A stretch of 64,000 nt of DNA from Dendrobium chrysotoxum (GCA_019925795.1 CM034314.1:23677774-23741773), one strand, 5' to 3'; numbered from the stretch's first letter, positions 13,085 to 26,491 are shown. Numbers and translations are program-made. The notes: generated by a model from the sequence alone, not told the origin.

Positions 13085-13303
13085 ACTTTGTTTGGGATAG
13101 CTTTCAACCACTACTTTTCTTTGTTGTTTTCCAAAAAAAAAAACTATCCCTAATGAAGTCTTAGCTACTTTGATTTCAAAAGGCAATTTTTCACCTTAAA
13201 ATTTTTTGAAAAGCAACAAGAAAGCTATAAGAATTAATAGCCAAATTAAATTGTGGTGGTTGTTTGAAAAACCAAGTAGCTAAAGAGCTATCCCAAACGA
13301 ACC
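13085..13303. mobile_element. MITE with GTTTGGGATAGC terminal inverted repeats
   Basis: The left end reads TTTGTTTGGGATAGCTTT and the right end, reverse-complemented, reads GGTTCGTTTGGGATAGCTCT. The bases CTTAG flank both ends (13,080-13,084 and 13,304-13,308) as a likely target-site duplication. The 219-bp interior is AT-rich and non-coding. The TIR core GTTTGG is shared with the MITE at 11,019. Confidence 0.8.
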
Positions 13304-13514
13304 CTTAGTTAAAGATTAATGGTTAATGTGTTTCAAACCTTGTCATTATTAAGGTGGGAGTGAGCCTAACCTGTTGGCCGCAGTGCCAAACACTATCCCA
13401 TGTTCGTATGAAAATCTTTTCATATCCTGCTTTTGAGAAATGTGCTTTATATGCAATGTACCTCTTGAGGGTATATAATGACTGAGCAAAATTTTGTGCT
13501 TGTAATTCTTGTGT

Positions 13515-14757
13515 TTTGTGCAGGAAAATGTTAAAAAATCATAAGAATTTGGACTAGCACCGCCACGCCAAAACTCAATTCAACGCCGCAACATCACAGC
13601 TTCAACGCTATAGTGGAGAGCTTACCAAAAATTGACTGGAGAGCTTAGCACCGAAGTGCTACCCAATTAGTGCTGCAACACCGGATTGAAGCAGCACAGC
13701 ACCAAATGTCCTAACACCATAGTGGGAGTTGGTTGGCCGTGTGAACTGAAGTGACTATTGGTGAATCGTCATGCTGGTTTAGCAGCGTCACAGTACCACA
13801 AAGCCAGTGATGCACTTAATTTGTAAAACTATAAATAGTTACCTTAGACTTATTGTAGAGAGGTTAGCACATTGTGGAGAGTGTGTGAGTGTGAGAGTTA
13901 TCTTGGTGAGAGTGTAGCTTGTGTACTTGTACAAGGAGTTTTGTATTAAATGGAACAAAATAAAGAAGTGAACAAGGGGTTGTAGTTCAACTTTCGGGGC
14001 ACTTCTAAACTTTAATTTATTTTATTTATATTGTTATCATGTGTTGCAATTTGTACTAATTAATCATTCAGTTTAGTAAAATGTTTGTGATGTTTGTTAT
14101 ATTTGTTATGTATAACAATGCCTCCATGTGTAGCTAAATAAATTCTCTAAATCTATGAAGATTTGAAAGGCATGTATTGCTTAGAGTAGGCTTCATTTTT
14201 AATATACATCCATGCTATTTTTATCTTCTCTGTGCTTCAATTGATTTATGTATTAATTCTTACATAAATTATAAATATAGTGTGATATAGAGTCTCAACG
14301 GAGGAATAGAAGAACAATAGGCAATTTAGAACGTAGTCCGATGATGCATAGTTTTATGGTTGTTAGGGTTATGGGTTCTTAAGGAGATAGAAGAATTATA
14401 GTTTGGTAGAATCCTAACAAAGACTCCAACAAGCTCGACAGAGATGAGGATCATTATTTCTCTGATCCGTAATAATAATAGGAAGTAAACCTCTCTAAAG
14501 CAATCATATTCTTTTAAAAAATCATAGGATTAGAATTTCTAAAATTATTAAATTTTTTTCCTGTAATGTGAAGTTCTTTACTTTTAACATGCACCCATTT
14601 TTAAATCATTTGACAGAAGAATTCAGTAGTTTAGTGGGTAGTAGTAAGGTGAGCATAGGATATTTCTAGTTTGTCCTCATGGTATCGATACTCCTTTCAT
14701 ATTTATATTACTTGATACAACATGTGCATTTGCATTAAAATAGGATTTATACCACAG
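13515..14757 (+). mobile_element. Athila-like LTR (copy A)
   Basis: This matches 17,340-18,013 (plus strand) and the reverse complement of 44,110-44,977. Landmarks in order are CAGGAAAATGTTAAAAAATC near the start, a block of CAGCACC/CACCATAGTGG words, a TATA box CTATAAATAG at 13,829, CTCCATGTGTAGCTAAAT near 14,123, and near the end CATGGTATCGATACTCC followed by TTACTTGATACAACATGTGC. That last pair is typical of Athila-type LTR 3' ends. The exact ends are estimates (about 20-50 bp). Confidence 0.65.
13829..13838 (+). promoter_or_regulatory. TATA box of Athila-like LTR A
   Basis: CTATAAATAG is found at the same place relative to LTR landmarks as TATAAATAG at 17,703-17,711 in copy B. Confidence 0.6.
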
Positions 14758-16439
14758 AAAAATTAAATTTCATTTAGAAAATCAAGTAGTGTCTGTAAGC
14801 ATAATGTAGCACCTAAAAATAGTTAGTGTGTACCCTCTGTGTCACCTACTACTGAGCAATAAGGAGGTTATAACCATAATAATGAGGTATTGATCATGAG
14901 TGTTATACCTATGTAATTGATACTAAAGGGGATAAAAAGCTATTTGAAAAGCTTTATTTTGATAGTGTCCAACTAAATGTTTAAATTTTTAATTTATTTT
15001 CACTAAATTTCAAGAATTCTACTGCATTAATTCAATTAATTTTATTTATGCAGGCAATCACAATTTTCATTGGATTTCACATGCACTATATTGGGAGTAA
15101 TTGGGGCTGTTTGAGTAAGAGTGTCACTCATAACTGCAATTGTTAGTGCGAGTGCGTAGGTGCCCAGTATGGGCATCCATGTGATAGGCTTGATGCCAAC
15201 CTTTCATTCTTAGGCAGCAAAACCCAAAGCTTTGATAAAGATTTTGGATCCTCAACATCTAACCTAACACCTTGGCACCCACCCTAGTTTTGAGGTGCTA
15301 GAAACAATTTTTGGAGAAGTTATTTCCCATGCACAAAAGGATGTTTGATTTCAAAGCCTATTTTAAGCATTTCAAGAGTTGAAAATTGTCAATTACCTAT
15401 GGCATCTTTAGTAGGAAATATTATAACATTAAAAGGATAAAATTAAGTCAATTTTGGGGGATCTTTTTAAAGTTTTTTGGAGGCAGCTAGGGCAAGGAGA
15501 AAGACTACTATGCCAGAGTAGAACAAGAGCTCACATAATTGAGTTTTCTTTCTTTTTCACTTAGTTGTTCATAACAACAATCATGTATTTGTGTTTATTT
15601 TTCTTTTCTAGCATGAACTATACCCCTCTTCTAAGGATTATATGTAACAAGATTATGTATTAATTGGTTTGTTATTTAATACAGTAGTTTGAATTTTTGA
15701 GTTTTATTATTGTTATGCATTTTCAATCTACACTTTGTTGCTTTTGATTTATTGGCTTCTAATTAGAAGTTTAGTTGGTTTACTCAACTTTAAGGGGTAA
15801 AGAGTAGGTACTTCTTGATTGAAATATCAGGGTGGATCATATGACATAAATGTGTATGTGAGCCCATGCAAATCTTAGGGATTCCTTATGTTATATCATT
15901 GAAATTGATTTTTTTTTAATTTAATAAGCGATAGAGGTAGGTTATACTAGTAGATTAGTGACCTTAGTTTTTATGAGAATAGAAGGGTACATCATCATAT
16001 TTGATTATGGTAAAATATTTTGTTTCAACTAATTTGTATTGCAATATAATCCATAGAATTGGCTTCAAGGAAATCCAATCCCTATATCTTAACCCTCTTA
16101 TTTACAAACCGAAGAAATTTCTACTTTTCACTAGTTAGTTCTTTTCTTTTTTTTTTTCTTTTTTTCATTTTTCTTTTTCAAGTACTAATTGAAGGCTATG
16201 CACTATTTTGCTAGTAGGCCACCACTTCCACTAGATCTTGAAATTGAGAAAATTATTTAGAGAAGGTTAAGAGAGAGGAGATATATTACATATTTAGTGC
16301 CATACTTTATGTCGAAACAAGAGGAAATTGTTACCCTGGCTATGAGAGCTTCGGGCCTAAGACACTATGCCTTGCTAGCTATTTATGGCATACTCTAGGC
16401 TATCTTCAAGATTGGGATCCAAGAAAACAAATTTGATAC
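14758..16439 (+). other. decayed internal region after LTR A
   Basis: This lies between LTR A and the gag remnant and is presumably the untranslated leader of the same element. No intact primer-binding site was recognised. Low-complexity T/C runs occur at 16,140-16,185. Confidence 0.35.
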
Positions 16440-16830
16440 TAACCCAGCCAAATTTTTGATGATTCAAAATGCATGGTTTGGAGGCTTAGCTACTGAAGAA
16501 TCAAACTATCTCATCACATATTTTATAAAAATTTATGACACTTTTAAGAGCAGTGGAGTATCTAATGATGCCATCAGATTGAGATTATTCCCATTTTCAT
16601 TATGAAATCAAGCCAAGAGCTAGCCTAATCCCTTATTGAGCAATTCAATTATGAATGGGGATGACCTCGCACAAAAGTTTCTAAGTATTTCCCACCAGCA
16701 AAGTTGACAAGGATGCAAAGCAAATTCATTACTTTTACCCACCTAGAAAATAAAATATTTGATGATGCCTAGGAATGATACGATGACTTACTAAGAAAGT
16801 GCCAACACCATTGGCTGCCAAAGTGAATGT
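16440..16830 (+). pseudogene. gag: Athila/Tat-like gag remnant
   Basis: Translation gives NPAKFLMIQNAWFGG, then a segment ending NDAIRLRLFPFSL, then DDLAQKFLS. These are the conserved blocks of Athila-type gag (QxxQFGG, DDAIRLRLFPFSLRDKA and LAQKFLxKFFP). Stops and a frameshift follow the RLFPFSL block. It belongs with LTR A or B; the rest of gag and all of pol are missing from this copy. The same domain occurs again at 19,750, so two separate Athila-like insertions or a rearranged tandem are present. Confidence 0.7.
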
Positions 16831-17339
16831 TGGTCTAGAATTTCTATAATTGTCTCACCAAAATGATGAGGACCTTAATCAACACCGCATATGATGCCAC
16901 ATTTTTGATAAGATAGAGGAGGATACTTACGATCAGGATGAAGTATTGGTTGTGAATAACTACCAATTGCTAAATGAGAGAAGCCTTCTCAAGAGCATTA
17001 TATCCACTATCTACTTATAACACATAGCTTTTGTTGCTGCACTAATGAAACAAATTAGCAACTTTATTGTAAACATAGTCTACACACTTACTTTTTGAAT
17101 TGAAATTTATAAAGGCACACTTTAGAGCATCAAATGTCAAACGAACTATCTGTCCACCCAGTCTTATATGGAACACGTGAATTTTGCTCAAAATTAACCT
17201 CGATAAAATAATCTATATACTAGTACCTATAATCCTAGAAAGAGTCACTGTTATTTTTCATAGAAGAATCAATAAGCCAAGCATCAATAAGGTGGCTTCA
17301 ACAATCCCACATAGAGAAGAGAAAGATTATTATATCCAA

Positions 17340-18013
17340 ATTGCATATATTATGATATTTGTTCTTTTAATCCTTATATTTTTTGCAAGAAATGTATTAA
17401 AAATCATAAAAATTAAACTAGTTCCATAGTACCCTAGATCTAATGTCACAGCACCATATCTTTTCACAATACTGCAATAGAGGGTGTCAGAAAATTTGCT
17501 GGAAATATTAAAACTGAGGTGTTATCTCAGAAGCACAGCAACACAAAATCTAGTACTAAAGTGCCAAATCGCCCAACACCATGGTGGGAGATAGTTAGAC
17601 TGGTGAATTGATGTGATCAATGTTGAAGTGACGCACTGCTTTAGTAGCAAAGCAGCACCACCAAGCCAGCACCACAGTGCTGGTTCAATTATTTTGGAAA
17701 AGTATAAATAGTATCCATAGTGTTCATGTAATGAGATTTGCACTTTGGGGAGATTTGAGTGAGAGAAAGAGAGTGGGAGAGACTATTTTAGAGTGAAATT
17801 GACTCTTGTGCACTTGTTTGGTGACTTATATTGGTGTAGATCAATGTGGAGATCTACAAATGCGTCAATACTTTGGATCCAGGTCCCTTCTAACCTTTCT
17901 TTTTCCTCTTTTATTTTACTTTGTAGTTTTTATTATGTTTGTTAGTAAAATGAAAATATTTGTGTTGTGTAATTTTATCTCCATGTGTAGCTAATAAATT
18001 TATTCTAAAACTA
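17340..18013 (+). mobile_element. Athila-like LTR (copy B, 3' part lost)
   Basis: It follows LTR A from the ATTAAAAATCATAAAAATTA block through AACACCATGGTGGGAG, the TATA box at 17,703 and CTCCATGTGTAGCTAATAAA. Just after that the sequence changes to a Sirevirus-type LTR fragment at about 18,014. The terminal third that LTR A has is absent. It could be the 5' LTR of the Athila-like element whose gag begins at 19,750. Confidence 0.6.
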
Positions 18014-19440
18014 TGATTATAGTGGTTATGCCAACTTGAGCTATGTTTATTCCCCGAAGTCCTCCTCTTCAGGTGTCGACTAAACTCTTAGTGACTCTCC
18101 TTTAGCCCCCACAACTAGGCGAACAAGCCCTTATAAAATCACTTCCACCAACCCGATGTGGCGGAGAAGCTGGAATCCCTTTCACCTTTTTGGTGAGGCG
18201 AAGTAGCCTAATTACTTTCACCTTCCTGGTGAGGAGGAGTAGCCCAAATCACTTCACCTTCCCCAGTGAGATAGATTAGCCCAAATCACTTTCACTTTCT
18301 CTGGTGTGGTGGAGTAGCTGGTGGCCCTTTGACACTAAAGGCTTCTTCATAGAGTTTCCCTCAAGACAAATCTTGACATGTGGAGGAACAAAGATGGAAG
18401 TTGGCCTGAGCAACCATGCAAAAACCCTCAAGCACTCTGTTGATCCCACAAGGACCTTCTCCCTCTCTCAAAACTTCACCACTCTCTACCTTAGAGAAAG
18501 CCTCTCTTCAAACCCTCTCTTATAGAAGACTCACACACTCAAACTGCCAAAAGACCTCTACAAAATCTATTAAGTTTAAATAGCGAGCTTTCAAAAACTT
18601 AATTTTTCAAATTCTATAGTCTATATTTGTACAACACGATGTATGAATAGTACAGTACAATTAGTTTAATTATATCATATTAGTATTGTACAATGAATGG
18701 TGGTATATATGATCAGTTCAAAAACTTTCACCAATCGTTCAATATAAACTTATGGTCATATAATATGATTAGTTCAATCGAATCCTAGTTCATATAGGAT
18801 GAATTTTTGGATGACCGAAAATCATCTTTATCAATCATCTAATATAATCTAATTCATATCGTACAACCTTAATTCTTAATTACCCCATATTCGATTAATT
18901 AATCATAGGGATTAAATTAGGCAAGATTTTAAAATATTGTATAGTACGAATAGACCAATTTTTCAAAATTTAAAATATTGCCTAATTTTAAATGGAAATA
19001 GGGACTTCTGATTATAACTAATCATCCTATAAGATTAGAGTCATTCAATATGATTAGTTCAATTTAATTTAAATTTTATTTCACTTAATTTAAATGTTTT
19101 AAATAATTTTTTATTGTGCATATCACACAGTTTAATCCAGGTCGTCTAGTATGATCTAAATTGTCTAGTATGATGTTAAAAAAATAAATATTTAAATTTA
19201 CTCCCACAGTATATGTGTACGACAGCTAAGCTAACATACACCCTTTACATGCATTGACTCAAAAAAAATTATAGACTCTTTCAAATAAATCTAACCTATG
19301 TAAGACTTTCTTGAGCTCTATTTTTTCTATTGATCCTTGGTGTATACTAAACCTGAAATGTTAGTAGTATACACAAAAAACATATGCAATATAAATAGTT
19401 TGTGAAACTAAATAGATAGTCAATAATGTTTGTTATTATT
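18014..19440 (-). mobile_element. truncated Sirevirus-type LTR (third family)
   Basis: The order of landmarks copies the Sirevirus LTRs at 27,752 and 44,978. TATAGTGGTT begins it, followed by GTGACTCTCCTTTAGCCCCC and ACTTCCACCAACCCGATG. Then come about four ~36-bp units ending GTAGCCCAAATCACTTTCAC, a GTAC/palindrome-rich stretch (18,620-19,180), and CTCCCACAGTATATGTG at 19,201, the equivalent of CTCCCCCATTGTGTGTGTG. The first ~260 bp of a full LTR and the CTAACCAAGAGGGG signature are missing. The junction with Athila LTR B is abrupt. No internal Sirevirus sequence is attached. Confidence 0.65.
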
Positions 19441-19749
19441 AAAAAAGAAAGTCGGACACCCGGATTTGCAATATTTTTTAGTGTCATTGTTGATAAACAC
19501 TATTGAAATTAAATATCTTATTTTATATTTTATATTTTATATTGCAAAAGAAACTACTAATTTAATCTAATTTTAATTTATGTACCTGCTTAGTGCTAAT
19601 TATTATGGTTGAGTATTTTATACATTCTCTATTATGTTGCTTACTATTGCATGCATAGTGATAAATAACTAATAGAACTCTTATTTGATACTAAATTGAA
19701 AAGACCCTTAAAAATTAGAAAAACTTAAAAATTGTAAAAAAAACTTTAA
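19441..19749 (+). other. probable leader of the Athila-like element
   Basis: The stretch starting GTCGGACACCCGGATTTGCA may be a decayed primer-binding site (Athila elements use a GGCGCCGTTGCCGGGG-type site), but the match is weak. The rest is AT-rich leader. Confidence 0.25.
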
Positions 19750-20580
19750 AATGGTTGAACAAATTCTAGGAAATGATCAATCTAGACTGCTTAGGGAATA
19801 TGCTAACCCTATGGTTGAAGGAATTCATCAAAGCATAAATAGACCTAGCATTCAGGCTAATAAATTTGAATAAAAATTTGTAGTAATTCAAATGGTGCAA
19901 AACTCTCAGTTTGGGGGAAGCTCAATAGAAGATCCTAATATGCATATAGCTAGTTTCCTTGAAATATGTGCAATCTTCAAATACAATGATATTTTTCATG
20001 ATACCGTTAAACTTAGGTGATTTCCTTTTTCACTTAGAGATAAAGCTACATGTTGTTAAATTCATTGTCCCTCGGCTCAATTATAACTTGGAATGATTTA
20101 GTCCATAAATTTTTAGCTAAAAATTTTCCCCCATCAAAAATTGCTAAGCTTAGAAATGATATAACTCATTTACCCAATTAGATGGCAAATCTATCCATGA
20201 GTTATAGGAGAGATTTAAAAAACTCTTTAGGAAATGTCCTCATTATGCCCTCCCTGTATGACTAATCATTCAAATCTTTTATAACAGTCTTATAGGTTCT
20301 CTTATATCAATCATTGATGTTGTTGCTGGTGGTTCGATCTCTTATGTCAAAGCCCTTTAATGGGGCATATACTTTGATTGAAGAGATAACTACCAATAAT
20401 TTTTAATGGCCATCTGAAAAAATTTATCCTAGGAAAATCACTAGTGTTTATGAATCAGGTGTTATATCAATTTTAACTATTCAAACAGCTGGCATATCTA
20501 AAAATTTAGATAATCTTGGAATCAATTCAACTCAAAATTCACCTATTGTTGTGGAAGAGAATATCTTTTGAGCCTCTAGT
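19750..20580 (+). pseudogene. gag: Athila/Tat-like gag
   Basis: Gag is the capsid/nucleocapsid precursor of the retrotransposon. The reading starts near the ATG at 19,752 and gives LLREYANPMVEGIHQSI and RPSIQANKFE. Then come VQNSQFGGSSIEDPN, HIASFLEICAIFKYND and FPFSLRDKA, all conserved Athila blocks. Several stops and frame changes follow, with recognisable text again at NNFKWPSEK (about 20,405). The DNA between 20,581 and 21,369 keeps Asn/Ser-rich linker-like codons but no intact domain. This is the 5' part of the same element whose pol continues at 21.4 and 40.8 kb. Confidence 0.75.
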
Positions 20581-21369
20581 AACCCAAATGTATCAAGAGT
20601 AAAATCCCTTAATACCATCAATAATAAAACCAATAAGTATTTCTCAAACACTTATAATCCTAGTTAGAGAAATCATCCCAAATTCAGTTGTAGTAATAAT
20701 CAAAATGGTAGTAATAATTGAAACTCTAACTAGTCAAATCAAGTCAGAAATCAGAGCCACCCTCCTCAAAATTTGGTAAACCCAAGGCCTAGTTATCCCC
20801 CTAGATTTCACTCAAACAATTAGCCTAAGGATAAGTAGTATTCATCAGAAGTTAGTTTTACAAATGGGTATGCAATTGCAAATTCAAGAAGTTATGATTA
20901 GAATATTAAAACAAATTAGGATAGTTAGCTGGATCTTTAACCAATAAACCCCAAGGAACCTTACGTAGTAATACATAAGTAAATCTAAAAGAAAAGGGTA
21001 TGGAATAATGCAAAGCTATTCAGCTAAGGAGTGGGAAAGAACTAGAGGAAGTGGATAGTAAGAAAGAGAAACAAATAGATGATATTATTGAGGAAATCCC
21101 ACTAGACCCTATTAGAACTGAAGCATTATATCAACCTACTAAGGAGATAGAAAAACTAATTAGGAAGGTAGTTGAGAGACCACCACCACCTTTCCTTAGA
21201 GATTATTAAAATAAAACTTGGATACGCAATTTTCTAAATTTTTAATGATCTTTAAAAAGTTAATAATTAATATAACTTTTACTGAAGCTCTACAATAAAT
21301 GCCTACTTACGTAAAATTTATGAAAGGAGTTTTAAGAAAAAAAGAGAAAATTAGGAGATTTCAAAATTG
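20581..21369 (+). other. decayed gag C-terminal/linker part of the Athila-like element
   Basis: Translated fragments are rich in Asn, Ser and Pro, as in the linker of Athila Gag. There are many stops and no zinc knuckle could be recognised. Confidence 0.4.
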
Positions 21370-22480
21370 TAGCTCTTTCTGAAGAATGTAGTGCTATTAT
21401 ACAAAATAAAACCCTGCAAAAGCTTAAGGACCCTAGTAGTTTCACTATCCTGATATCTATAAGAGATAAACTTTGTAGGAGAGGGATTTTTTATTTAGGT
21501 GTTATTATCAATCTTATACCCTACTCTATCTTTAAAACATTAGACCTATGAGAAATCCAACCTACCACTTTTACTCTTTATTTAACTGATCATTTATTTA
21601 CCTATCCTATGGGGGTAATAAAGGATATTTTAGTGAAGGTGGATAAGTTTGTTTTCCCTAAAGATTTTAGACATAGAGGAAGGTAAATAAATACCTATTA
21701 TCCTAGGTATACCATTCTTAGCTACTGATGGGGCTATGGTTGGTGTTCAAAAAGAAGAGCTAACAATGAGAGTTCAAGATCAAGAAGTCACCTTAAATAT
21801 CTTGAAATCAATGAAATTTTCTAAGGATCAAGGAGAGGATTGTTGTAGAATGGATATTGTAGACTTTTATATAGAGGAAGTTATGGAGGAATTGTTGGGA
21901 TGCAGTCAAATGGGTTTGGTGTTGTATGAGGATGATTTGTATGAGATAGAGGGAGATGTTGTTCAATGAAAGCACTAGGATGTATAGAAAGAGATTTGAG
22001 ATCTTAGATACATCATCCCTAGGAAAACCTCTAAAACCATATGTAGTTAAGGCACCAAAGTTAGAACTAACACCACTTCCTTTCCGCTTAAATTAACATT
22101 TATAGGAGAGGACTCAACTTTACCTATTATTATCTCTACTGAGCTTGAAAATAATCAAGAAGGTAAGTTAATTAAAGTCCTTCATTCATATAAGAGGGCA
22201 TTTTTTTGGTCTATTACTAACATTTGGGGGATTAATCCTTTCATTTGGATGCATAAGATTTTATTAGAAGAAGCCTACCAACTTAAAATTGAACCACATA
22301 GGAGGTTGAATCTGACCATAAAAGAAGTGGTAAAGAAAGTAATTTTGAAGTGATTAGATGCAATAATCATTTATCCAATTTCTAATACTAATTTGGTTAG
22401 TCTTATTCACTATGTTCATAAGAAAGGAGGATTAACTATATTATTGCTAATGAGATGAATAAACTCATTCATACTAGGAG
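21370..22480 (+). pseudogene. pol: Athila-like protease and start of reverse transcriptase
   Basis: Protease-like text is found at 21,480-21,720. It continues in an open segment at 21,736-21,969 with KEELTMRVQDQEVTLN and MEELLG, the classic C-terminal part of the Athila protease domain. From 22,060 the RT N-terminus follows: LIKVLHSYKRAFFWSI, IWGINPFIWMHKILLEE and the IIYPIS...HYVHKKGG block. Stops and frameshifts are present. The frame ends at 22,480 after the codons for IHTR, exactly where repeat X begins. The matching continuation is at 40,763, so this is one gene cut by an insertion. Confidence 0.8.
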
Positions 22481-25400
22481 TGCGTTTACTTTTTTTGGCA
22501 GGGATGCAATCAATTACATTATATTTTTAGGAAAATTTTATTAAAGACTTTAAGATTTTTAATTTTAAAATTGAATAGGCCATTATGAATGATATATTAC
22601 CTTGGGAGGTGAGAATACCATTCACTAATGTGTTCATATTACAAAATTATAAATTTCAACCTAACAATCATAGTCAAATTCAAGAAGGAACTACATATGA
22701 CCTAGAAGAATCAAAATTATGTTCGATCATATTTTTAACTGTAGTAGTTAATATGTTTCATCATTGATTATCGTAGCCTACAAGGATCAAAATGAAGTTC
22801 AATCACATATTTAGCTATGATAATCTAGATGTATTATCATTAATTTCATAAACAAGGTCGTAACAGTAAATGATAGCTTTTTACAAGGAGAGAAAATATC
22901 ATTTATTATCAACCATTTGAATATGAAGATAGTGATTATCTTTAATTTAATTTTCCCAAAATGAATAATTTTTCCCATCCTATTTAAGAGCTAAATATAA
23001 TAGGGTTTATTTTATGTGGGGGTCTTAAATCTCTTAGAAAGGTAAGCATTTATAATTAATTATAGTATAAGAAAGTTAAGTTTCCTATGAATACTCTCGA
23101 TTAGAATAATGATAAAAAATTTATTTAGATTTTTTCAAGGAGAGATGTTAAATTTTTATGTGGGATTAGATAAAATTTGAACATTTTATTTTGGAAGTCA
23201 ATAAAAGAGGAGTAGGGAGCATTTTCTGATTCTAAAACCTTTTAGAAGTGCCCCAGCCTATCCTATGTTGGGCTTTAAATTTTGGATGAGAGAAATTTTG
23301 AGTTTGAGTTGATGTTTTATGTTTTATTAGAAATTTGAGATTAGATTCTTGATATTGGGGACTTAAGATTTTGGGTATGCCCTGGAACCTAGATCTAAGT
23401 TGGGTCATCACGTAGTGAAATGACCCCAACCTAACTAATACACTTTTGACTTACATCGACCTAGATTGGAAAGCCAGCTAAACCACCTAGGCACTTTAAA
23501 ATCATGACTCCGATCGTATGAAAGATAGGAAGGCCTGTTATTTAAGTTTTTGAGAAATTGGAGCTAGCATCTAGAGAATTTTTTAAGTGGTCCATTTACT
23601 TATGCATGTTGTGATTATGTTCAATGCAATTAAATCTTAATTAGTTTTAATTTATTTCTAATGTAATGCATAGAAACGTATCTTTTATATAAAAATTAAA
23701 TACTTTGAACTTTAAAAAATAGATTTTTCTCTTAGAGATGCACAACATCCCCTAGATATAACTGCTCCCCAGGTGGTCTGCCTCAACTTGCAGGCAGGGA
23801 GGTACCTAGCAAAGAGACAAGACAAATATGTATGCATAAAAATCCTCCAGCAAGCCCAAACTAACTTCTTAGCAGCGTTTATCTTTCTATATAAGCTTGA
23901 TTCTTTTTATTTAATTACAAGTAGAAAAATTTTTAACCTTAAGGCCTAATAAAATCTAGGCTAAAGTAGGAGCATGCAAGAAACAAACCTATAAAAAGCA
24001 GGGAATTTCTATTGCATAAGTAATATAAGGAAAAACTAATAAAGTCAAATCAAATCAACTTATAGAATGAAAGGCCATGTGGCAAGTTCCACTTAATATT
24101 TAAACTAGGGTCTACTAAAATTGAAATTAGTCGGGCTCCACAGATAACATCCCAGAGTTTCATATTAATGACGCAAGTTTTAAAGTGGAACATTTTTTTA
24201 TCTTTATTTCTTCAGCTCTTTTCTTTGAGCTCCTTAGATTCGCCAGGTTCAAAAATCCAAATGAAAAGAGCTCCTCCCTGAAGGATTGTTTCTTTTCCCT
24301 TTGGATCCCAAATTATTCAAATTTGAATCTCCAAATGGAAGAAACTCCCCCTTAGGGGATTTTTTCTTCCTCTTTGGATTCCAAATTGGATACCAAATAT
24401 TTCACTTTAATTACATTTCATAACTCCATTTAAGTTTATATTTTGAAAAAATTAACACACTCAATACAACCTACATGTTATCCTAAGAAGTTTATATAAA
24501 ATCTTCAAAAATCTCAATCATTTATATGTAATCAATTGATTAGTTTTGAGCCAACACATTCACTTGGCCATGCTTTTAATTTTTAGTGGGCTTGATAATT
24601 AGAGAACTACAAGAAACTTGTTAATCACATTTTAATTAGCCTCCTTTTATAACTCTATATAAGTATGGTCACCTGCATAAAATATATTAACATCAAGATC
24701 ATTCCTAACCAAGAAAAATCTAGCACCCATCGCATATTATATCATAAATATCATAGAAAAAGCATCATATCATAAACATCACAAATCATATCAAAATCAT
24801 AATAATCAAAATGCATAGAAATCCACATCATAGAGAAAAGCATTTGCAACAGAAGAATAACCTAGCCTAAAACTGGAGTTGGTTATCCTAACAAGCCATC
24901 TATAGTGTGTGTATTAGGCTGTCTGTTTAGATATACCCTAAGTTGGTTGTTGCTTCAAGTTTTATAATGCTTTACTTTGATTTATTTCAGGCTGAAGGTG
25001 ATTTAATTTGAGTTTAAGTCTTAATATTTTAATATTCATTTTAAGTGTTGAGGTTGATTGATTATTAGTTCTTTAAAGCCCTAAATTTTAATTAGATATT
25101 TTAATTATTAAGCCTTAAAATCCAATGTAATTATGTTCTCCAAATGGGGTCTAACATAAAGTATGAAGTCTCCTAATTATTAATAATGTATTGTTAATTA
25201 TTTAAGTTAAATAATAATTGCCTTTATTTATAGTAGATCCATGAGATTTATTTCATCCTCCTTAGTGCTAACTTAATAGCCTCGTAGACCCAGGTTATCC
25301 AGTAATCGTCTTTAAATTTAGGTTAGATTTAGTTTGTTGATTAAATTATTGCTATTAGTTTGTTAAATAATTTATGGGTTACTTATTTAGAATAAATGAC

Positions 25401-26476
25401 AATCGCATTTATTTATGCCAAGGCTGTAAAGTTTATTTCACTCTCCTTGGGGCTAACTTAATAGCCTTGTAGACCTAGATTACCGAGTAATTACCCTTTA
25501 GTGTGATTATATTAATATTTTGATCATTTGTTCAAGTTCATTAAGTTGGTTAATTTTTTGAATTTTGAGATTTGATATTTATTGAACATTTAATTAATGG
25601 CTTTAACTAGGTTTGACTTTAAGTTGGCTTTTTAATTTATTTCAAATTATAGAATTTTTATATTTTTAATAAATATTAGATTTTATTTTTGATCTAATTC
25701 AATTTTTTTTGGGTGAATTGGATTTTTCTACAATTAGTTATGAGTTTTACAAGTTTAGGTATTTTAACAAATTAGATTTGACCAAATATTGAATTTTCAT
25801 TTACAATGAATTTTGAAGATTTGATATTTTTTTATAAACACTACACCCAGGGATGAGTTCAATGCCTATAAGTTTTTTCAATTTGGATTTTTTATAATTA
25901 CTTATGAATTTTAGAAGTTTGTGCATTTAATTTAATTATTTAATTATTTAATTAGAGGGACTTTCTTATTTTTGTACCAAACCTCTTAAAATCTTTTTCA
26001 AATGTCAAAAATGACTCATAGGGATGATTTCATGTGTTTAAAATCAAGTTGGTATTTTTAAATATTTTTTTAATTATTTATTTTAATTAATTAATATTTT
26101 TCCTAAATTTTAAAATTTTTTAGTCTGGGGGGTTTATGATGGGGCTTTTAATTTTAATTGGTTGGGAATTTAATGATGAGCATTTCGAACCTTAGTTTGC
26201 ATTTATAGATATAATTTAAATTTATAATAATTTTTAAAGTTTGAGCCCCAAAATAATGGTTGATTTTAGTTCTACTTAGTTTTAAGGTCAAATGATGTCA
26301 AATCAAAGGGAAATTAAAATTTGGAGTGTATAATGTCACTAAATTTATACGTTTAAAGTTTATCCCTATTGGATGTGTGTAGAAATTCTTAGGATCTTTT
26401 TAAGTTGACTTGACACATTCCTGAATTATTTTCCCTAGGATATTCCAGTGTTTAAATGGGCTTGAAAATTACTGTT

Positions 26477-26491
26477 TTTTTTTTTTTTTGG
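26477..26491. repeat. poly(T) run
   Basis: A homopolymer T tract lies inside repeat X copy 1. Confidence 0.8.

Noticed and set aside
22476..22480. A clean 5-bp target duplication for repeat X
   Set aside because: The left side reads AGGAG and the right side GAGTG after the terminal CA; only GAG is shared, so a perfect duplication cannot be claimed.
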